A stretch of 64,000 nucleotides of DNA from Gordonia sihwensis NBRC 108236 (GCF_000333035.1 NZ_BANU01000029.1:1-64000); one strand, 5' to 3'. Positions 15,296-26,785 are shown, counted from the stretch's first letter. Numbers and translations are program-made. Notes: generated from the sequence alone by a model not told the origin.

Positions 15296-16147
15296 ATGAC
15301 CACGGGTTTCGTACTGTCCGGCGGCGCGAACCTCGGGGCGATGCAGATCGGTATGCTCCGCGCTCTCGCCGAACGGGAGGTGCAGCCCGATTTCCTGGTC
15401 GGTACCTCGGTGGGTGCGTTGAACGCGGCGTACGTGGCGGGCCGAGGGTTCGGTCCACGCGTCGTCGACGAACTCGGCGACATCTGGCGCGGCTTGCACA
15501 CGTGGCAACTGTTCCCGCCCAGTCCACGGCACATCGTCAGCGGTCTCCTCGGGCATCAGCCCGCGCTCTTCGGCGACCAGGGACTGCGCAACCTGACCGA
15601 CCGGTATCTCGACTTCGAGCAGATGGACGACGCGGCCATTCGGCTGACAGTGGTCGCGACCGACCTGCTGACCGGCGACGAGGTGAACATCGATCACGGC
15701 CCCGTGGCCGAGGCAGTCCTGGCCAGCACCGCGATCCCCGGACTGCTTCCACCCGTCGAGTGGAACGGCCGGCTGCTGATCGACGGCGGCGTCGCCGACA
15801 ACACCGCGATCTCGCAGGCGCTCTCCGCACGGGCGGACACCGTCTACGTCCTTCCCTGCGGGTATCCGTGCGCGTTGACCGAACCTCCCACGGGTGTGGC
15901 GGGAACGCTGATCCACACGATGACCCTTCTCATCCACAAGCGGCTGATTCGGGACATCCGGGAGTACACCGGCGACGCGGAGCTGATCGTGCTGCCGCCG
16001 CCGTGCCCACTCGACATCGGCCCGATGGACTTCTCGCGCGGCGACGAGTTGATCGTCCGCGGCTACGAGTCGGCCGTCGACGCTCTCCGGGTCGACGGCG
16101 GCCGCCGCGCGTCTCCCGCGGACCACATCGACATGCATTGGCACTGA
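15296..16147 (+). CDS. Patatin-like phospholipase
   Basis: The protein has 283 residues. It carries the PNPLA oxyanion motif near the N-terminus ([17 protein letters not shown]), the nucleophile elbow GTSVG (Ser within [15 protein letters not shown]) and the dyad Asp in [10 protein letters not shown]. The start at 15296 follows a good GAGGAGG ribosome site; longer frames upstream run into the preceding gene. No signal peptide, so it probably acts on lipids at the inner face of the membrane, as RssA-type proteins are thought to do. The substrate is unknown. Confidence 0.88.
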   Translation: MTTGFVLSGGANLGAMQIGMLRALAEREVQPDFLVGTSVGALNAAYVAGRGFGPRVVDELGDIWRGLHTWQLFPPSPRHIVSGLLGHQPALFGDQGLRNLTDRYLDFEQMDDAAIRLTVVATDLLTGDEVNIDHGPVAEAVLASTAIPGLLPPVEWNGRLLIDGGVADNTAISQALSARADTVYVLPCGYPCALTEPPTGVAGTLIHTMTLLIHKRLIRDIREYTGDAELIVLPPPCPLDIGPMDFSRGDELIVRGYESAVDALRVDGGRRASPADHIDMHWH

Positions 16148-16238
16148 ACGGACCTCGCGCCTGCACACCGGTCGCCCGGCCCGCCGGCGGCGCCCTCACC
16201 CCCGGCGGCGGTCAGCCGCGCACATCGCGAGGGCTACG

Positions 16239-17948
<1,710 letters not shown>

Positions 17949-17966
17949 GTCGCCCAGGTGACGCCG

Positions 17967-17996
17967 GGAGCGGGGAACGTCTACCGTTCCCGCTCC
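17967..17996. terminator. Bidirectional terminator between the two fumarases
   Basis: GGAGCGGGGAACG (17967-17979) pairs with CGTTCCCGCTCC (17985-17996) with one bulged G and a 5-base loop. It lies between convergent fum and fumC and overlaps the last codons of fumC, so it can end both transcripts. Confidence 0.6.
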
Positions 17997-19387
17997 AGGT
18001 TCGCCATCTTGAGGACGTCGAGCCGCCGATCGAGTTCCTCCTCCGACAGCCGGTCGCCGAGGAGCCCGCGATCGATCACCGTCTGCCGGATCGTCTTTCC
18101 TTCGCGTAGCGCCTCCTTGGCGACGGCGGCGGCCTCCTCGTACCCGATCGCGGAGTTGAGCGGGGTGACGATCGACGGTGACGATTCGGCGAGCGTCCGC
18201 AGGCGGTCCTCATGTGCCACCAGCCCGCTGATGCACCGGTCGGCGAACAGTCGGGAGACGTTGGCGAGCAGAGTCACCGATTCGAGGACATTGCGCGCCA
18301 TCATCGGGATGTAGACGTTCAACTCGAAGGCGCCATTGCCGCCGCCCCAGGTGACGGCGGCGTCGTTGCCGATCACCTGCGCCGCCACCTGTGTGACGGC
18401 TTCGGGAAGCACCGGGTTCACCTTGCCCGGCATGATCGAACTCCCCGGCTGGAGGTCGGGCAGCGCGATCTCGCCGAGCCCCGTGAGCGGCCCCGACCCC
18501 ATCCAGCGGACGTCGTTGGCGATCTTGGTCAACGACACGGCGATCGTCTTCAGCTGTCCCGACAGTTCCACCAGCCCGTCGCGCGCGGCTTGAGCCTCGA
18601 AGTTGTCGCGCGCGAGGCGCAGATCCTCGACACCCGTCAGTCGGACGAGTTCGGCCACCACGAGCGACCCGAACCGGTCGGGCGCGTTGAGCCCGGTCCC
18701 GACGGCGGTGCCGCCGATCGGGAGTTCACCCACGCGAGGCAACGTCGATCGGAGGCGTTCGACGCCGGCTTCGACCTGCCGCGCATATCCGCCGAACTCC
18801 TGGCCGAGCGTCACCGGGACCGCGTCCATCAGGTGTGTGCGGCCCGACTTGACCACCGACCGCCACTGGTCCGACTTCTCGGCGAGGGCGCCCCGCAGAT
18901 GCTCCAGCGCCGGAATGAGGGTGCGGACGACGGCCTCGGTGGCGGCCACGTGCGTGGCGGTCGGGAAGGTGTCGTTGGAACTCTGCGACATGTTCACATC
19001 GTCGTTCGGATGCACGGTCACGCCGCCGGCCGCCGCGATCGACGCGATCACCTCGTTGGCGTTCATGTTCGACGACGTCCCCGACCCCGTCTGGAAGACG
19101 TCGATCGGGAACTGGTCGTCGTGCAGGCCGTCGGCGATCTCCCGCGCCGCTGCGATGATCGCATCGGCCTTGGCCTCGTCGAGCAGCCCGAGATCACGGT
19201 TGACCTGTGCGGTCGCCGCCTTCAACAGTCCGAGCGCACGGATCTGAGTGCGTTCCAGCGGACGGAAGCTGATCGGGAAGTTCTCGACGGCCCGCTGCGT
19301 CTGCGCACGCCACAGCGCATCGGCCGGGACCTTCACCTCGCCCATCGTGTCGTGTTCGATTCGGTACTCACCAGTGTCTTCAGCCAT
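17981..19387 (-). CDS. fumC: Fumarate hydratase class II
   Basis: The 468-residue enzyme shows the fumarase/aspartase superfamily signature [15 protein letters not shown], plus the active-site segments [27 protein letters not shown] and [16 protein letters not shown]. The arrangement and length fit FumC rather than aspartase or argininosuccinate lyase. It hydrates fumarate in the TCA cycle without an Fe-S cluster. It is transcribed toward the class I fumarase gene. Confidence 0.93.
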   Translation of the reverse strand: MAEDTGEYRIEHDTMGEVKVPADALWRAQTQRAVENFPISFRPLERTQIRALGLLKAATAQVNRDLGLLDEAKADAIIAAAREIADGLHDDQFPIDVFQTGSGTSSNMNANEVIASIAAAGGVTVHPNDDVNMSQSSNDTFPTATHVAATEAVVRTLIPALEHLRGALAEKSDQWRSVVKSGRTHLMDAVPVTLGQEFGGYARQVEAGVERLRSTLPRVGELPIGGTAVGTGLNAPDRFGSLVVAELVRLTGVEDLRLARDNFEAQAARDGLVELSGQLKTIAVSLTKIANDVRWMGSGPLTGLGEIALPDLQPGSSIMPGKVNPVLPEAVTQVAAQVIGNDAAVTWGGGNGAFELNVYIPMMARNVLESVTLLANVSRLFADRCISGLVAHEDRLRTLAESSPSIVTPLNSAIGYEEAAAVAKEALREGKTIRQTVIDRGLLGDRLSEEELDRRLDVLKMANLERER

Positions 19388-19477
19388 GTTCTGTTCAACC
19401 TCTCCGTCTCGACCGATGTTCCGCTGGCCTGTTCCGTCTGTCCGACCATCCGCGGGCGGACCGAGCAGTTCCGCCCG

Positions 19478-20467
19478 TCATCCCTTCATCGCCACTCCCT
19501 CGCGCCAGTACCCCATGAAGGCGACCTGCGCGCGCGGAATCCCCAGGTCTTTGACCAGTCTGCGCCGCAGCGTGGTGACGACGCGACTCTCGCCCGCGAT
19601 CCAGTAGTACGCCTGCGCCGCCCTCCCGTCACGACCCGTCTCGTCATGGCCCGTCCCGTCATGGCCCGAACCGGCATGGATCTCCTCGCCGAGTCCGGAG
19701 AAGGTCGGCGTCTCCCAGACCAGCGCGTCCGTGTCGGGTGCGTCGACGGCACCGTCCAGGTCGCCCGCGGACTCACCCAGATGACCCAGGACAGCCGCAT
19801 GCAGCCGCACTCCCTGTCCCGCTCCCTCGCGCGGGAGCCAGTGCACCGCGACGCCCTCGGGCGCATCGATCGGCAGCGCGTCGTCGGGCTCGGGGATCTC
19901 GATGTAGGCCGCTCCCGCCAGATCAGCGGGCGCGTCCTCAAGAATGCGGGCGATCGCGGGCGCGGCCGTCTCGTCGCCGGCCAGCAGCACACGTTCGGCC
20001 GCGCCCGGCATGTACTCCACTCCGCCGCCGTCGAGTCGCCCGCGGCGCGGTCCCACGATCAGCAACTCGTCTCCCACCGCCGCCGCTGCCGCCCACGACG
20101 AGGCCGGTCCGGTCTTGTCGGGCGCCAAGTGCAGGACGAAGTCGACGTCGAACTCCGTCGCGCCGCCGTCGTCGATCCGGAGGTCACGGATCGAGTACGT
20201 GCGCATCGCTCCCCTCCGGTCCTCGGGAATCGCCAGCCAGTCCTGATACCAGGTGTCGGAGTCGGACAACTCCGGGAGCTCACCGGCGGCCGGAGGGAAG
20301 ATCAACTTCATCCGCTGGTCGAATGTGGCGCCGGGATTGCCGAACCCGGTGAGGCCGGCCCCGGTGAACGTGATACGGACGAAGTTCGGCGACAGCCGCT
20401 GCACGGCGCCGACGGCGGCACGCGTGACGCACAGCGGCGGCAGCGGGGTGGTCTCGGCGACAGGCAT
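19478..20467 (-). CDS. Siderophore-interacting protein (ferric reductase)
   Basis: This FAD/NAD(P)H ferric-siderophore reductase of the ViuB/SIP family has 329 residues. FAD binding is seen in MRTYSIRDLRID (RxYS), preceded by the family start VTRAAVGAVQRLSPNFVRIT. The C-terminal part has YYWIAGESRVVTTLRRRLVK and FMGYWREG. It is the last gene of the siderophore uptake operon and would release iron in the cytoplasm. Odd feature: near residue 270 it carries a tandem GHDGT/GHDET/GRDGR pentapeptide insert encoded by 15-base repeats. Confidence 0.9.
   Translation of the reverse strand: MPVAETTPLPPLCVTRAAVGAVQRLSPNFVRITFTGAGLTGFGNPGATFDQRMKLIFPPAAGELPELSDSDTWYQDWLAIPEDRRGAMRTYSIRDLRIDDGGATEFDVDFVLHLAPDKTGPASSWAAAAAVGDELLIVGPRRGRLDGGGVEYMPGAAERVLLAGDETAAPAIARILEDAPADLAGAAYIEIPEPDDALPIDAPEGVAVHWLPREGAGQGVRLHAAVLGHLGESAGDLDGAVDAPDTDALVWETPTFSGLGEEIHAGSGHDGTGHDETGRDGRAAQAYYWIAGESRVVTTLRRRLVKDLGIPRAQVAFMGYWREGVAMKG
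19623..19670. repeat. 15-base coding tandem repeat in the SIP gene
   Basis: Read on the minus strand, the unit GGGCCATGACGRGAC occurs twice, followed by a diverged third copy, encoding GHDGT-GHDET-GRDGR. The repeat is in frame and lengthens a loop of the reductase. Such units can vary in number between strains. Confidence 0.6.
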
Positions 20468-20490
20468 GGATCTCCAATCGGTGCGGTCGG

Positions 20491-21534
20491 CTACATCGAC
20501 GAGCCGGCGCGGTTGACACGGATGAGCAGGTAGATGAGGAAGGGCGCACCGAGGACACCGGTCACGACACCGACCGGATAGCGGTGGCCGAGCGCGTATT
20601 GACCGACCAGGTCGCCCGCCAGTACCAGGGTGGACCCCACCAGCGCCGACGGGATCAGCGGTGAGGAACCGGGGCCGACGAGCCGGACCGCGATGGGGCC
20701 GGACATGAACGCGACGAAGGAGATCGGACCGGCCGCCGCGGTTGCGAATGCCAACAGCAGCACGGCTCCGAGGATGAAGACCAGACGCGCGGCATCGACG
20801 CGAGTGCCGAGACCTGCGGCGGAATCGTCACCCAGGGTGAGCACCGCCAGGTTCCGCGAGTTGACGACGAGTGCCGGCAGCAGCACCGCCATCGCGGCGG
20901 CCAGCGGCACCAGTTGCGGCCAGGAGGCGTCGGCGAGGCTTCCGGTGAGCCACTGCAACGCGGCCGCCACATCCCACTGCGATGCCTTGGCCAGCACGTA
21001 CGAGACGAGGCTGCTGAGCATCGCCGCCACGCCGATGCCGATGAGGATCAGGCGTGTTCCGGCGAACCCTCCGGCGATCGACAACCCGTACACCGCCCCC
21101 ACGGTGAGCAGTGCACCGACCAGCGCGGCCACCGACACCGCCGGTCCGGTGAGTCCGAAGACCACGATCGCGCCGACCGCCGACGCCGACGCACCCCAGG
21201 AGATCCCGATGATGTCGGGCGAGGCGAGCGGATTGCGCAGCAGAGACTGAAAAGTCACCCCGGCCAGACCGAAGGCGGCGCCGGTGAGCAACGCCGTCGC
21301 CGCTCGGGGAAGTCGCAGCTCGCCGACGGTGAACGAGGCGCCCGGAACCGTCTGCCCGCTCAGCACGCGCAGGACGTCGCCGAGCGGATAGAAGGTCTTG
21401 CCGACCATCAGACTGACGAACAACAGCCCGATCACAGTAAGAGCCAACACCCCGGTCACGAGCCGGGCGCGCCGAACCCGTGCACGACGGCCGGCGAAGA
21501 GGTCGAAGGCGGGAGATTCCGTCGCGGCGGTCAC
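20491..21534 (-). CDS. FecCD-family siderophore ABC permease, second subunit
   Basis: A multi-spanning permease of 347 residues, with the family features LRLPRAATALLTGAAFGLAG, QSLLRNPLASPDIIGIS and AAAGPISFVAFMSGPIAVRL. The GTG start at 21534 overlaps the stop of the first permease by 4 bases; the longer open frame upstream is out-of-frame overlap with that gene. It pairs with the upstream subunit to form the membrane channel for ferric siderophore. Confidence 0.9.
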   Translation of the reverse strand: MTAATESPAFDLFAGRRARVRRARLVTGVLALTVIGLLFVSLMVGKTFYPLGDVLRVLSGQTVPGASFTVGELRLPRAATALLTGAAFGLAGVTFQSLLRNPLASPDIIGISWGASASAVGAIVVFGLTGPAVSVAALVGALLTVGAVYGLSIAGGFAGTRLILIGIGVAAMLSSLVSYVLAKASQWDVAAALQWLTGSLADASWPQLVPLAAAMAVLLPALVVNSRNLAVLTLGDDSAAGLGTRVDAARLVFILGAVLLLAFATAAAGPISFVAFMSGPIAVRLVGPGSSPLIPSALVGSTLVLAGDLVGQYALGHRYPVGVVTGVLGAPFLIYLLIRVNRAGSSM

Positions 21535-22580
21535 AGCGCACGCACCCGCTGACGACGAACTATCCAGATGAACACGGGCGCTCCGATGAGCGCCGTCACC
21601 ACGCCGACGTCCACCTCGCTCGGTCGGGCCACGAGCCGGCCGACGACGTCCGACAGCACCAGCAGCCCGGCGCCGGCGAGTGCGGAGAAGGGCAACAGCC
21701 ATCGGTGGTCGGCGCCGATTGACGCGCGGCATGCGTGAGGCACGAGCAGGCCGACGAATGCGATCGGACCGGCGATGGCGGTGGCCGCACCCGCGAGCAC
21801 GACCGCCGCGATCCCGGTCACCAGACGAGTGCGGAACACGTTCTCCCCCAACGCTGTCGCGACATCGTCGCCGAGTGACAGAGAATTCATCCCGCGAGCG
21901 CATCCGAGCATCACGATCGCCCCCGCCGCGAGGAAGGGCGCGACCACACCGATGCGGTGCCAGTCCGCGCCTCCGACGCCGCCGACCTGCCAGTGCTGGA
22001 ACTTCTGCATCACGTCGACGCGAGGGAGCAGGACTGCGCTGATGAGGCAGGTCAGCGCGGCGGCGGTGGCCGCGCCGGAGAGGGCGAGCTTCAGCGGCGT
22101 CGCACCGCCGAAGCCCATGGAACCGACCGCGTAGACGAAGACCGCGGTGGCGAACGCTCCCGCGATCGCCACGGCGATGTACCAGTAGGGGTCGGACATC
22201 CCGAAGGCCACGATGCCGGTGACGACGGCGAGCGAGGCGCCCGTGGAGATCCCGAGGATGCCGGGATCGGCCACCGGATTGCGAGTCACGGCCTGCATAC
22301 CCGCGCCCGAGAGAGCGAGGGCCGCGCCGACCAGCATCGCCAATACGGTGCGCGGAATCCGTTTGAGCACCGCGGCTTCGGCGATGCCGTCCGATCCGCC
22401 GGTGAGCGCGCCCCAGATCTCTGCTGGACTCACCGCGCGTACACCGAAGGCCACCGAGACACCGAACAGGATGACGAGGAGGAGCGCGCCCGCGATCAGA
22501 CTCCCGATTCGCACCCCGACGCCGCGAGCCGCCGATCGGTCCGGGACAGTGTCCCGTCGGGTGGGCGCGACCGCGGTCAC
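21531..22580 (-). CDS. FecCD-family siderophore ABC permease, first subunit
   Basis: A 349-residue permease, with IPRTVLAMLVGAALALSGAG, QAVTRNPVADPGILGIS and AIAGPIAFVGLLVPHACR, matching FecCD/BtuC subunits of about ten helices. The GTG at 22580 overlaps the stop of the binding protein gene by 4 bases. It would form a heterodimer with the following gene product. No ATPase subunit gene lies in this operon. Confidence 0.9.
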   Translation of the reverse strand: MTAVAPTRRDTVPDRSAARGVGVRIGSLIAGALLLVILFGVSVAFGVRAVSPAEIWGALTGGSDGIAEAAVLKRIPRTVLAMLVGAALALSGAGMQAVTRNPVADPGILGISTGASLAVVTGIVAFGMSDPYWYIAVAIAGAFATAVFVYAVGSMGFGGATPLKLALSGAATAAALTCLISAVLLPRVDVMQKFQHWQVGGVGGADWHRIGVVAPFLAAGAIVMLGCARGMNSLSLGDDVATALGENVFRTRLVTGIAAVVLAGAATAIAGPIAFVGLLVPHACRASIGADHRWLLPFSALAGAGLLVLSDVVGRLVARPSEVDVGVVTALIGAPVFIWIVRRQRVRAL

Positions 22581-23605
22581 TTGTCGGTCAGTCCCGCGGC
22601 CAGAGTGGAGAAGTAGTCGTCGATGCCCCACGGGATCGACAGCGGCGACGGATTCGCCATGGCGGCCAGCGGGGTCGCGTCCTTCAAGATCGCGACGTGC
22701 CCGGCAGCGATCGCGGGGATCTTCGACAGCAGCGGGTCGGCCTTCAGCCGCGCGACCGTGGAGTCGTCGCCGTAAGTCACGACCAAATCGACGTCACGGA
22801 ACCGTTCGGCCTGCTCGGCACTCTCCTCGACGTAGAACTCGTCGGTCCCCGCGCTCTTCGCGGCCACCTCCGCCGGCGGCGCCATTCCGACGCTGTCGAG
22901 GAAGCCCTGCCGAGTGTCGTGCGTCGTGTAGAAGCCGATCTTGCTCAGATCGGTCGGGTCGAGGTACGCGAACATCACCTTGCGCCCCTTGAGCTCGGGA
23001 TGCTTGTCGAGGGAGCCGATCACCTGACCGGTGAGCTTCTCGATCAACCGATCCCCCTCTGCTTGGAGCCCGATCGCTTTGGAGTTCATGCGGACCATGT
23101 CCTGCCAGGACGTGCCCCACGCGGTCTTCGGGTAGGCCACCACGGGTGCGATCTTCGAGAGCTTGTCGTACTCCTCCTTCGAGAGCCCCGAGTACGAGGC
23201 GAGGATGACGTCGGGCCGCGTGTCGGCGACCGCCTCGTAGTCGATGCCGTCGGTTTCGTCGAACAATTCCGGCGTCGGTGCACCGAGTCGCTTGAGTTCG
23301 TCCTCCACCCACGGCAGCACACCGTTGCCGTTATCGTCGCCCCACGCCGCCTTGCTCATGCCTACCGGGACCACGCCCAGCGCCAACGGCACCTCGTGAT
23401 TGGCCCACGCGACGGTCGCCACACGCTCCGGCTTGCTCTCGATGGTCGTGGTTCCGTACACGTGCTCCACCGTCACCGGGAATCCTGCGCCCCCGGCACC
23501 CGATGATCCCGCCCCGTCGCCGGAGGAAGAACAGGCCGCCAGCGAGACGGTGAGGGCGGTCGCGAGAACGAGGCCGAGCAGTCGGCGAGGTGACATCAGC
23601 AGCAC
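22577..23605 (-). CDS. Iron-siderophore binding lipoprotein
   Basis: The 342-residue product has a lipoprotein signal peptide (RRLLGLVLATALTVSLAAC, lipobox SLAAC) and a FepB/FecB-type periplasmic binding fold (ERVATVAWANHEVPLALGVV, TRPDVILASYSGLSKEEYDK). It captures ferric siderophore outside the membrane and hands it to the two permeases encoded next. First gene of the operon; IdeR-like boxes sit 16-49 bases upstream of the start. The start may be Met1 or Met4. Confidence 0.9.
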   Translation of the reverse strand: MLLMSPRRLLGLVLATALTVSLAACSSSGDGAGSSGAGGAGFPVTVEHVYGTTTIESKPERVATVAWANHEVPLALGVVPVGMSKAAWGDDNGNGVLPWVEDELKRLGAPTPELFDETDGIDYEAVADTRPDVILASYSGLSKEEYDKLSKIAPVVAYPKTAWGTSWQDMVRMNSKAIGLQAEGDRLIEKLTGQVIGSLDKHPELKGRKVMFAYLDPTDLSKIGFYTTHDTRQGFLDSVGMAPPAEVAAKSAGTDEFYVEESAEQAERFRDVDLVVTYGDDSTVARLKADPLLSKIPAIAAGHVAILKDATPLAAMANPSPLSIPWGIDDYFSTLAAGLTDK

Positions 23606-23620
23606 TTCCGAATTGTCGAA

Positions 23621-23654
23621 TTAGGTCAGCCTATTATTGGCTAGGCTTCCCTAA
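23621..23654. promoter_or_regulatory. Two overlapping IdeR/DtxR-like iron boxes
   Basis: TTAGGTCAGCCTATTATTG (23621-23639), and on the other strand TTAGGGAAGCCTAGCCAAT (23654-23636), each resemble the IdeR consensus TTAGGTTAGSCTAACCTAA, with about 13 and 14 of 19 positions alike. They face each other just upstream of the siderophore-binding lipoprotein gene. Iron-dependent repression is therefore likely. Confidence 0.7.
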
Positions 23655-23771
23655 TGTAACAGGCCCGGTCGTTGGCTCAGAACAGGCCCGTGACCCGCGA
23701 CACTCGGGTTAAGGTCCATCCGAACGCCCCGTCAGTTCGCATGTCTCACGACCGAATGGGAGCCCACCGAG

Positions 23772-25838
23772 ATGATGAAATTCCTGCAGAACCTCGGCAA
23801 ATCGATCATGCTGCCGGTGGCCGTCCTGCCGGTGGCGGCGATCCTCGTCGGTATCGCCAACTGGATCATCGGTATCAACGACGACAAGCCGAACGTCGTC
23901 ACCTCGTTCCTGCAGACCGCGGGCCTTGCGGTGCTTTCGAACATGGCTCTGCTGTTCGCGGTCGGCGTGTCGATCGGTATGGCCCGCAAGTCCGACGGCA
24001 CGTCGGCGCTCGCCGGTCTGGTGTCGTGGCTGGTCGTCACCAGTCTGCTGGCGCCCACGTCGGTGATGACACTCCTCGGCCGCGGGTACACGACGTCGAT
24101 CGCCGAAGAGGGCGCGACCATCACCGAGGGCCAGAAGCTCGTCATGGAGAACGGCCATCTGGCGATCCAGACCCCGGACGTCAACGAGGCCTTCGCACCC
24201 GGAGCGTTCCAGAACGCGTTCATCGGCATCCTGTGCGGCATCATCGGTGCGCTCTGTTACAACCGCTTCAAGGACGTCAAGCTGCCCGACGCGCTGTCGT
24301 TCTTCTCCGGCCGCCGGTCGGTGGCCATCGTGACGGCGGGAGTCTCCCTGATCGTCGCGCTCATCCTGCTGTTCATCTGGCCGCTCGTCTACAGCGGCCT
24401 CGTCTGGTTCGGTGAGCACATCGTCGATCTCGGCGCCGTCGGCACCGGGCTCTACGGCTTCTTCAACCGGTTGCTGATTCCGTTCGGACTGCACCACGCT
24501 CTGAACTCGGTGTTCTGGTTCGACGTAGCGGGGATCAACGACCTGAACAACTTCCTCTCGGGTGAGGGCACGTTCGGCGTGACCGGTCAGTACATGACCG
24601 GGTTCTTCCCGATCATGATGTTCGGCCTTCCGGGCGCCGCGCTCGCGATGTACACCACCGCGAAGACGACGCGGAAGAAGATCGCCTACGGCATCCTGCT
24701 CTCCGGCGCGGTCTCGTCGTTCTTCGTCGGCGTCACCGAACCGCTCGAGTTCGCCTTCATGTTCCTGGCTCCCTTCCTCTTCGTGATCCATGCGGTCTTC
24801 ATGGGCATCTCGATGGCGATCTGCCAGCTTCTTCCGGTCCGAATGGGCTTCGGCTTCTCCGGCGGCTTCGTCGACTTGGTGCTGAACTGGAAGAACCCGA
24901 TGGCCGAGAATCCCTGGATCATCATCGTGCTGGGCATCGGTTGGTTCTTCGTCTACTTCCTGGTGTTCCGGTGGGTGATCCTCAAGTTCCAGCTCAAGAC
25001 GCCTGGGCGCGAGGACGACGAACCCGTCGACGCCGATGACGAGGGAGGCGTCTCAGCCGGGTTCATCGGCACCGCGGCCAAGTTCATCGACGCTCTCGGC
25101 GGCAAGGCCAACATCCTCGAACTCGACAACTGCGCCACCCGTCTGCGCATGGAGATCGACGACACGGGCAAGGTCGACGATTCCGCGCTCAAACGGGCCG
25201 GAGCTGCCGGCACCATGAAGCCCGGCGGCCATTCGGTGCAGGTCATCTATGGACTCAACGTCCAGTTCGTCAAGGACGCGATGGAGAAGATCATGTCCGG
25301 CGAGGTGGATCCGACGGCGGTCGAAGCCGCGGTGGAAGCAGTGGACGAGGCCGAGGCTGCCGTCGCCGAGGCGGAGGCCGAGGAGGGTGCCGCGCACGAC
25401 GGCTCGACCGCCGTCCTGACGAAACCGGCAGCGAAGGTCATCACTCTGCAGCGCCCGCTCCAGGGGTACGCGGTCGACCTCTCGGAGGTCCCGGACAAGA
25501 CCTTCTCCAGCGGCATGATGGGGCCGGGCGCGGCCGTCGTCCCCACGTCGGGCGAAGTGGTGGCCCCCGCAGATGCGACCGTCGTGACGGTGTTTCCCAC
25601 CGGTCATGCCATCGGACTCCGACTAGAGGACGGCACGGAGGTGCTGATTCACGTCGGCCTCGACACCGTGAAACTCAAAGGCGACGGGTTCGAACCACTC
25701 GTGAAGGCCGGCGACACGGTCAGCGCCGGACAGCCGATTCTCAACGTCGATCTGGCCAAGATCCAAGCCGCGGGCTTCGCCACCGTGACCCCGGTGGTCG
25801 TCATGAACGACAAGTCCGCGACCGTCGAACTGACCTGA
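23772..25838 (+). CDS. nagE: PTS EIICBA sugar permease, probably GlcNAc
   Basis: This three-domain phosphotransferase permease has 688 residues. EIIC membrane domain at about 1-410 (start MMKFLQNLGKSIMLPVAVLP, then FGLHHALNSVFWFD and FFVGVTEPLEFAFMFL), EIIB at about 430-505 with the phosphorylated Cys454 (ELDNCATRLRM), an Ala/Glu-rich linker, and EIIA with the active His627 (VLIHVGLDTV). The EIIC sequence looks more like the N-acetylglucosamine (NagE) than the glucose branch, but the two are close. It imports and phosphorylates the sugar. It stands alone, with a strong terminator after it. Confidence 0.88.
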   Translation: MMKFLQNLGKSIMLPVAVLPVAAILVGIANWIIGINDDKPNVVTSFLQTAGLAVLSNMALLFAVGVSIGMARKSDGTSALAGLVSWLVVTSLLAPTSVMTLLGRGYTTSIAEEGATITEGQKLVMENGHLAIQTPDVNEAFAPGAFQNAFIGILCGIIGALCYNRFKDVKLPDALSFFSGRRSVAIVTAGVSLIVALILLFIWPLVYSGLVWFGEHIVDLGAVGTGLYGFFNRLLIPFGLHHALNSVFWFDVAGINDLNNFLSGEGTFGVTGQYMTGFFPIMMFGLPGAALAMYTTAKTTRKKIAYGILLSGAVSSFFVGVTEPLEFAFMFLAPFLFVIHAVFMGISMAICQLLPVRMGFGFSGGFVDLVLNWKNPMAENPWIIIVLGIGWFFVYFLVFRWVILKFQLKTPGREDDEPVDADDEGGVSAGFIGTAAKFIDALGGKANILELDNCATRLRMEIDDTGKVDDSALKRAGAAGTMKPGGHSVQVIYGLNVQFVKDAMEKIMSGEVDPTAVEAAVEAVDEAEAAVAEAEAEEGAAHDGSTAVLTKPAAKVITLQRPLQGYAVDLSEVPDKTFSSGMMGPGAAVVPTSGEVVAPADATVVTVFPTGHAIGLRLEDGTEVLIHVGLDTVKLKGDGFEPLVKAGDTVSAGQPILNVDLAKIQAAGFATVTPVVVMNDKSATVELT

Positions 25839-25844
25839 CGGAGA

Positions 25845-25875
25845 CCGCCGCGCGTGCTGGAATCATGCGCGGCGG
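25845..25875 (+). terminator. Terminator after the PTS gene
   Basis: CCGCCGCGCGTG (25845-25856) pairs with CATGCGCGGCGG (25864-25875), a 12-base stem with one G-T pair and a 7-base loop, starting seven bases after the PTS stop. The remaining gap to 26054 shows no gene. Confidence 0.65.
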
Positions 25876-26054
25876 CGGGTGCAGGTTCTGAGCTTGTCCG
25901 GCGTGGTGGATGGTGTTCAGGCGCCAGGGGTGGTCGGTGGTGGCTGGTCGCCAGGCCATGCGTCCGGCATCGGGCCCGTGGTCAAGCCGTCTTTACCTGA
26001 CTAACTGAAAGCTATCACCCGGGCGTGACAGAGATCACTGACGGCCGGCACGAC

Positions 26055-26693
26055 TCACCTTCGCGACTTCGCCGCCTCGACGAACCTGCTGATCGCGGCC
26101 AGATCCTTGACGCCCGGCGCGGACTCGACGCCACTGGACACATCGACACCCCACGGGTGCGCTTGAGCGATCGCGTCCGCGACGTTGTCCGGAGTGAGTC
26201 CGCCCGCGAGCAGCCACTGGCCCGACAGTCCGCGGTCAGTGAGCATCGACAGATCCCAGCGCTCCCCCGACCCCGGCTTCGGCGCATCGAGAAGCAGCCG
26301 CTCCTCCCCGTACGCTCCGACCGTCAACGGCGGCTCGTGCACCAGCGATGTCGCGCGCCAGATCCGGCCGATCCCTTCCGCCGCCGCACGAAAGTCCGCT
26401 TCTCCGTAGCGACGCCCGTGCAGTTGCAGAACGTCGAAGCCGAGGTCGACGGCCAGGGCCGCGGCATCGACCGCGGGCTTGTCGTTGACGACGAGAACGA
26501 TGTCCAGGCCGGGCCCTCCCGCGCTTCGTCCAGCGCGCACCACCGCGCGCGCCCGGTCGCGATCGACGGCACGGGGACTCGTCTCGTTCATCACCACACC
26601 GATCGCATCGGCTCCGGCCGAGACCGCCGCACCGACAGCATCCTCCGACGTCAGGCCGCACACCTTCACGTACATGCCGTCCATGCTAGCCAC
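26055..26693 (-). CDS. trpF: Phosphoribosylanthranilate isomerase
   Basis: The third step of tryptophan synthesis. The (beta/alpha)8 barrel shows the TrpF landmarks VKVCGLTSEDA (catalytic Cys), VLQLHG, LLAGGLTPDNV and GVDVSSGVESAPGVKD (with the catalytic Asp). Length 206-212, depending on whether the start is ATG 26693 or the better placed ATG at 26675 (MYVKVCGL). Many actinobacteria use the dual HisA/TrpF enzyme PriA instead, so a separate trpF away from other trp genes is notable. Confidence 0.88.
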   Translation of the reverse strand: MASMDGMYVKVCGLTSEDAVGAAVSAGADAIGVVMNETSPRAVDRDRARAVVRAGRSAGGPGLDIVLVVNDKPAVDAAALAVDLGFDVLQLHGRRYGEADFRAAAEGIGRIWRATSLVHEPPLTVGAYGEERLLLDAPKPGSGERWDLSMLTDRGLSGQWLLAGGLTPDNVADAIAQAHPWGVDVSSGVESAPGVKDLAAISRFVEAAKSRR

Positions 26694-26743
26694 CGGGCGA
26701 TTAGGTGACCGGCCGGTAACCCGTGCTACAGTGCGATAGAAAT

Positions 26744-26757
26744 AAGCGATCGCTTAG
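26744..26757. promoter_or_regulatory. Palindromic operator upstream of TetR
   Basis: TAAGCGATCGCTTA is a perfect 14-base palindrome lying 29-42 bases before the TetR start at 26786. It is the likely binding site of that TetR protein, controlling itself and the acyl-CoA dehydrogenase behind it. Confidence 0.65.
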
Positions 26758-26785
26758 AAATTTCCCGGCGGAGCGGAGGTCAACC

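Noticed and set aside
18212-20533. A 773-residue rightward frame
   Set aside because: Antisense to fumC and the siderophore reductase, both well supported.
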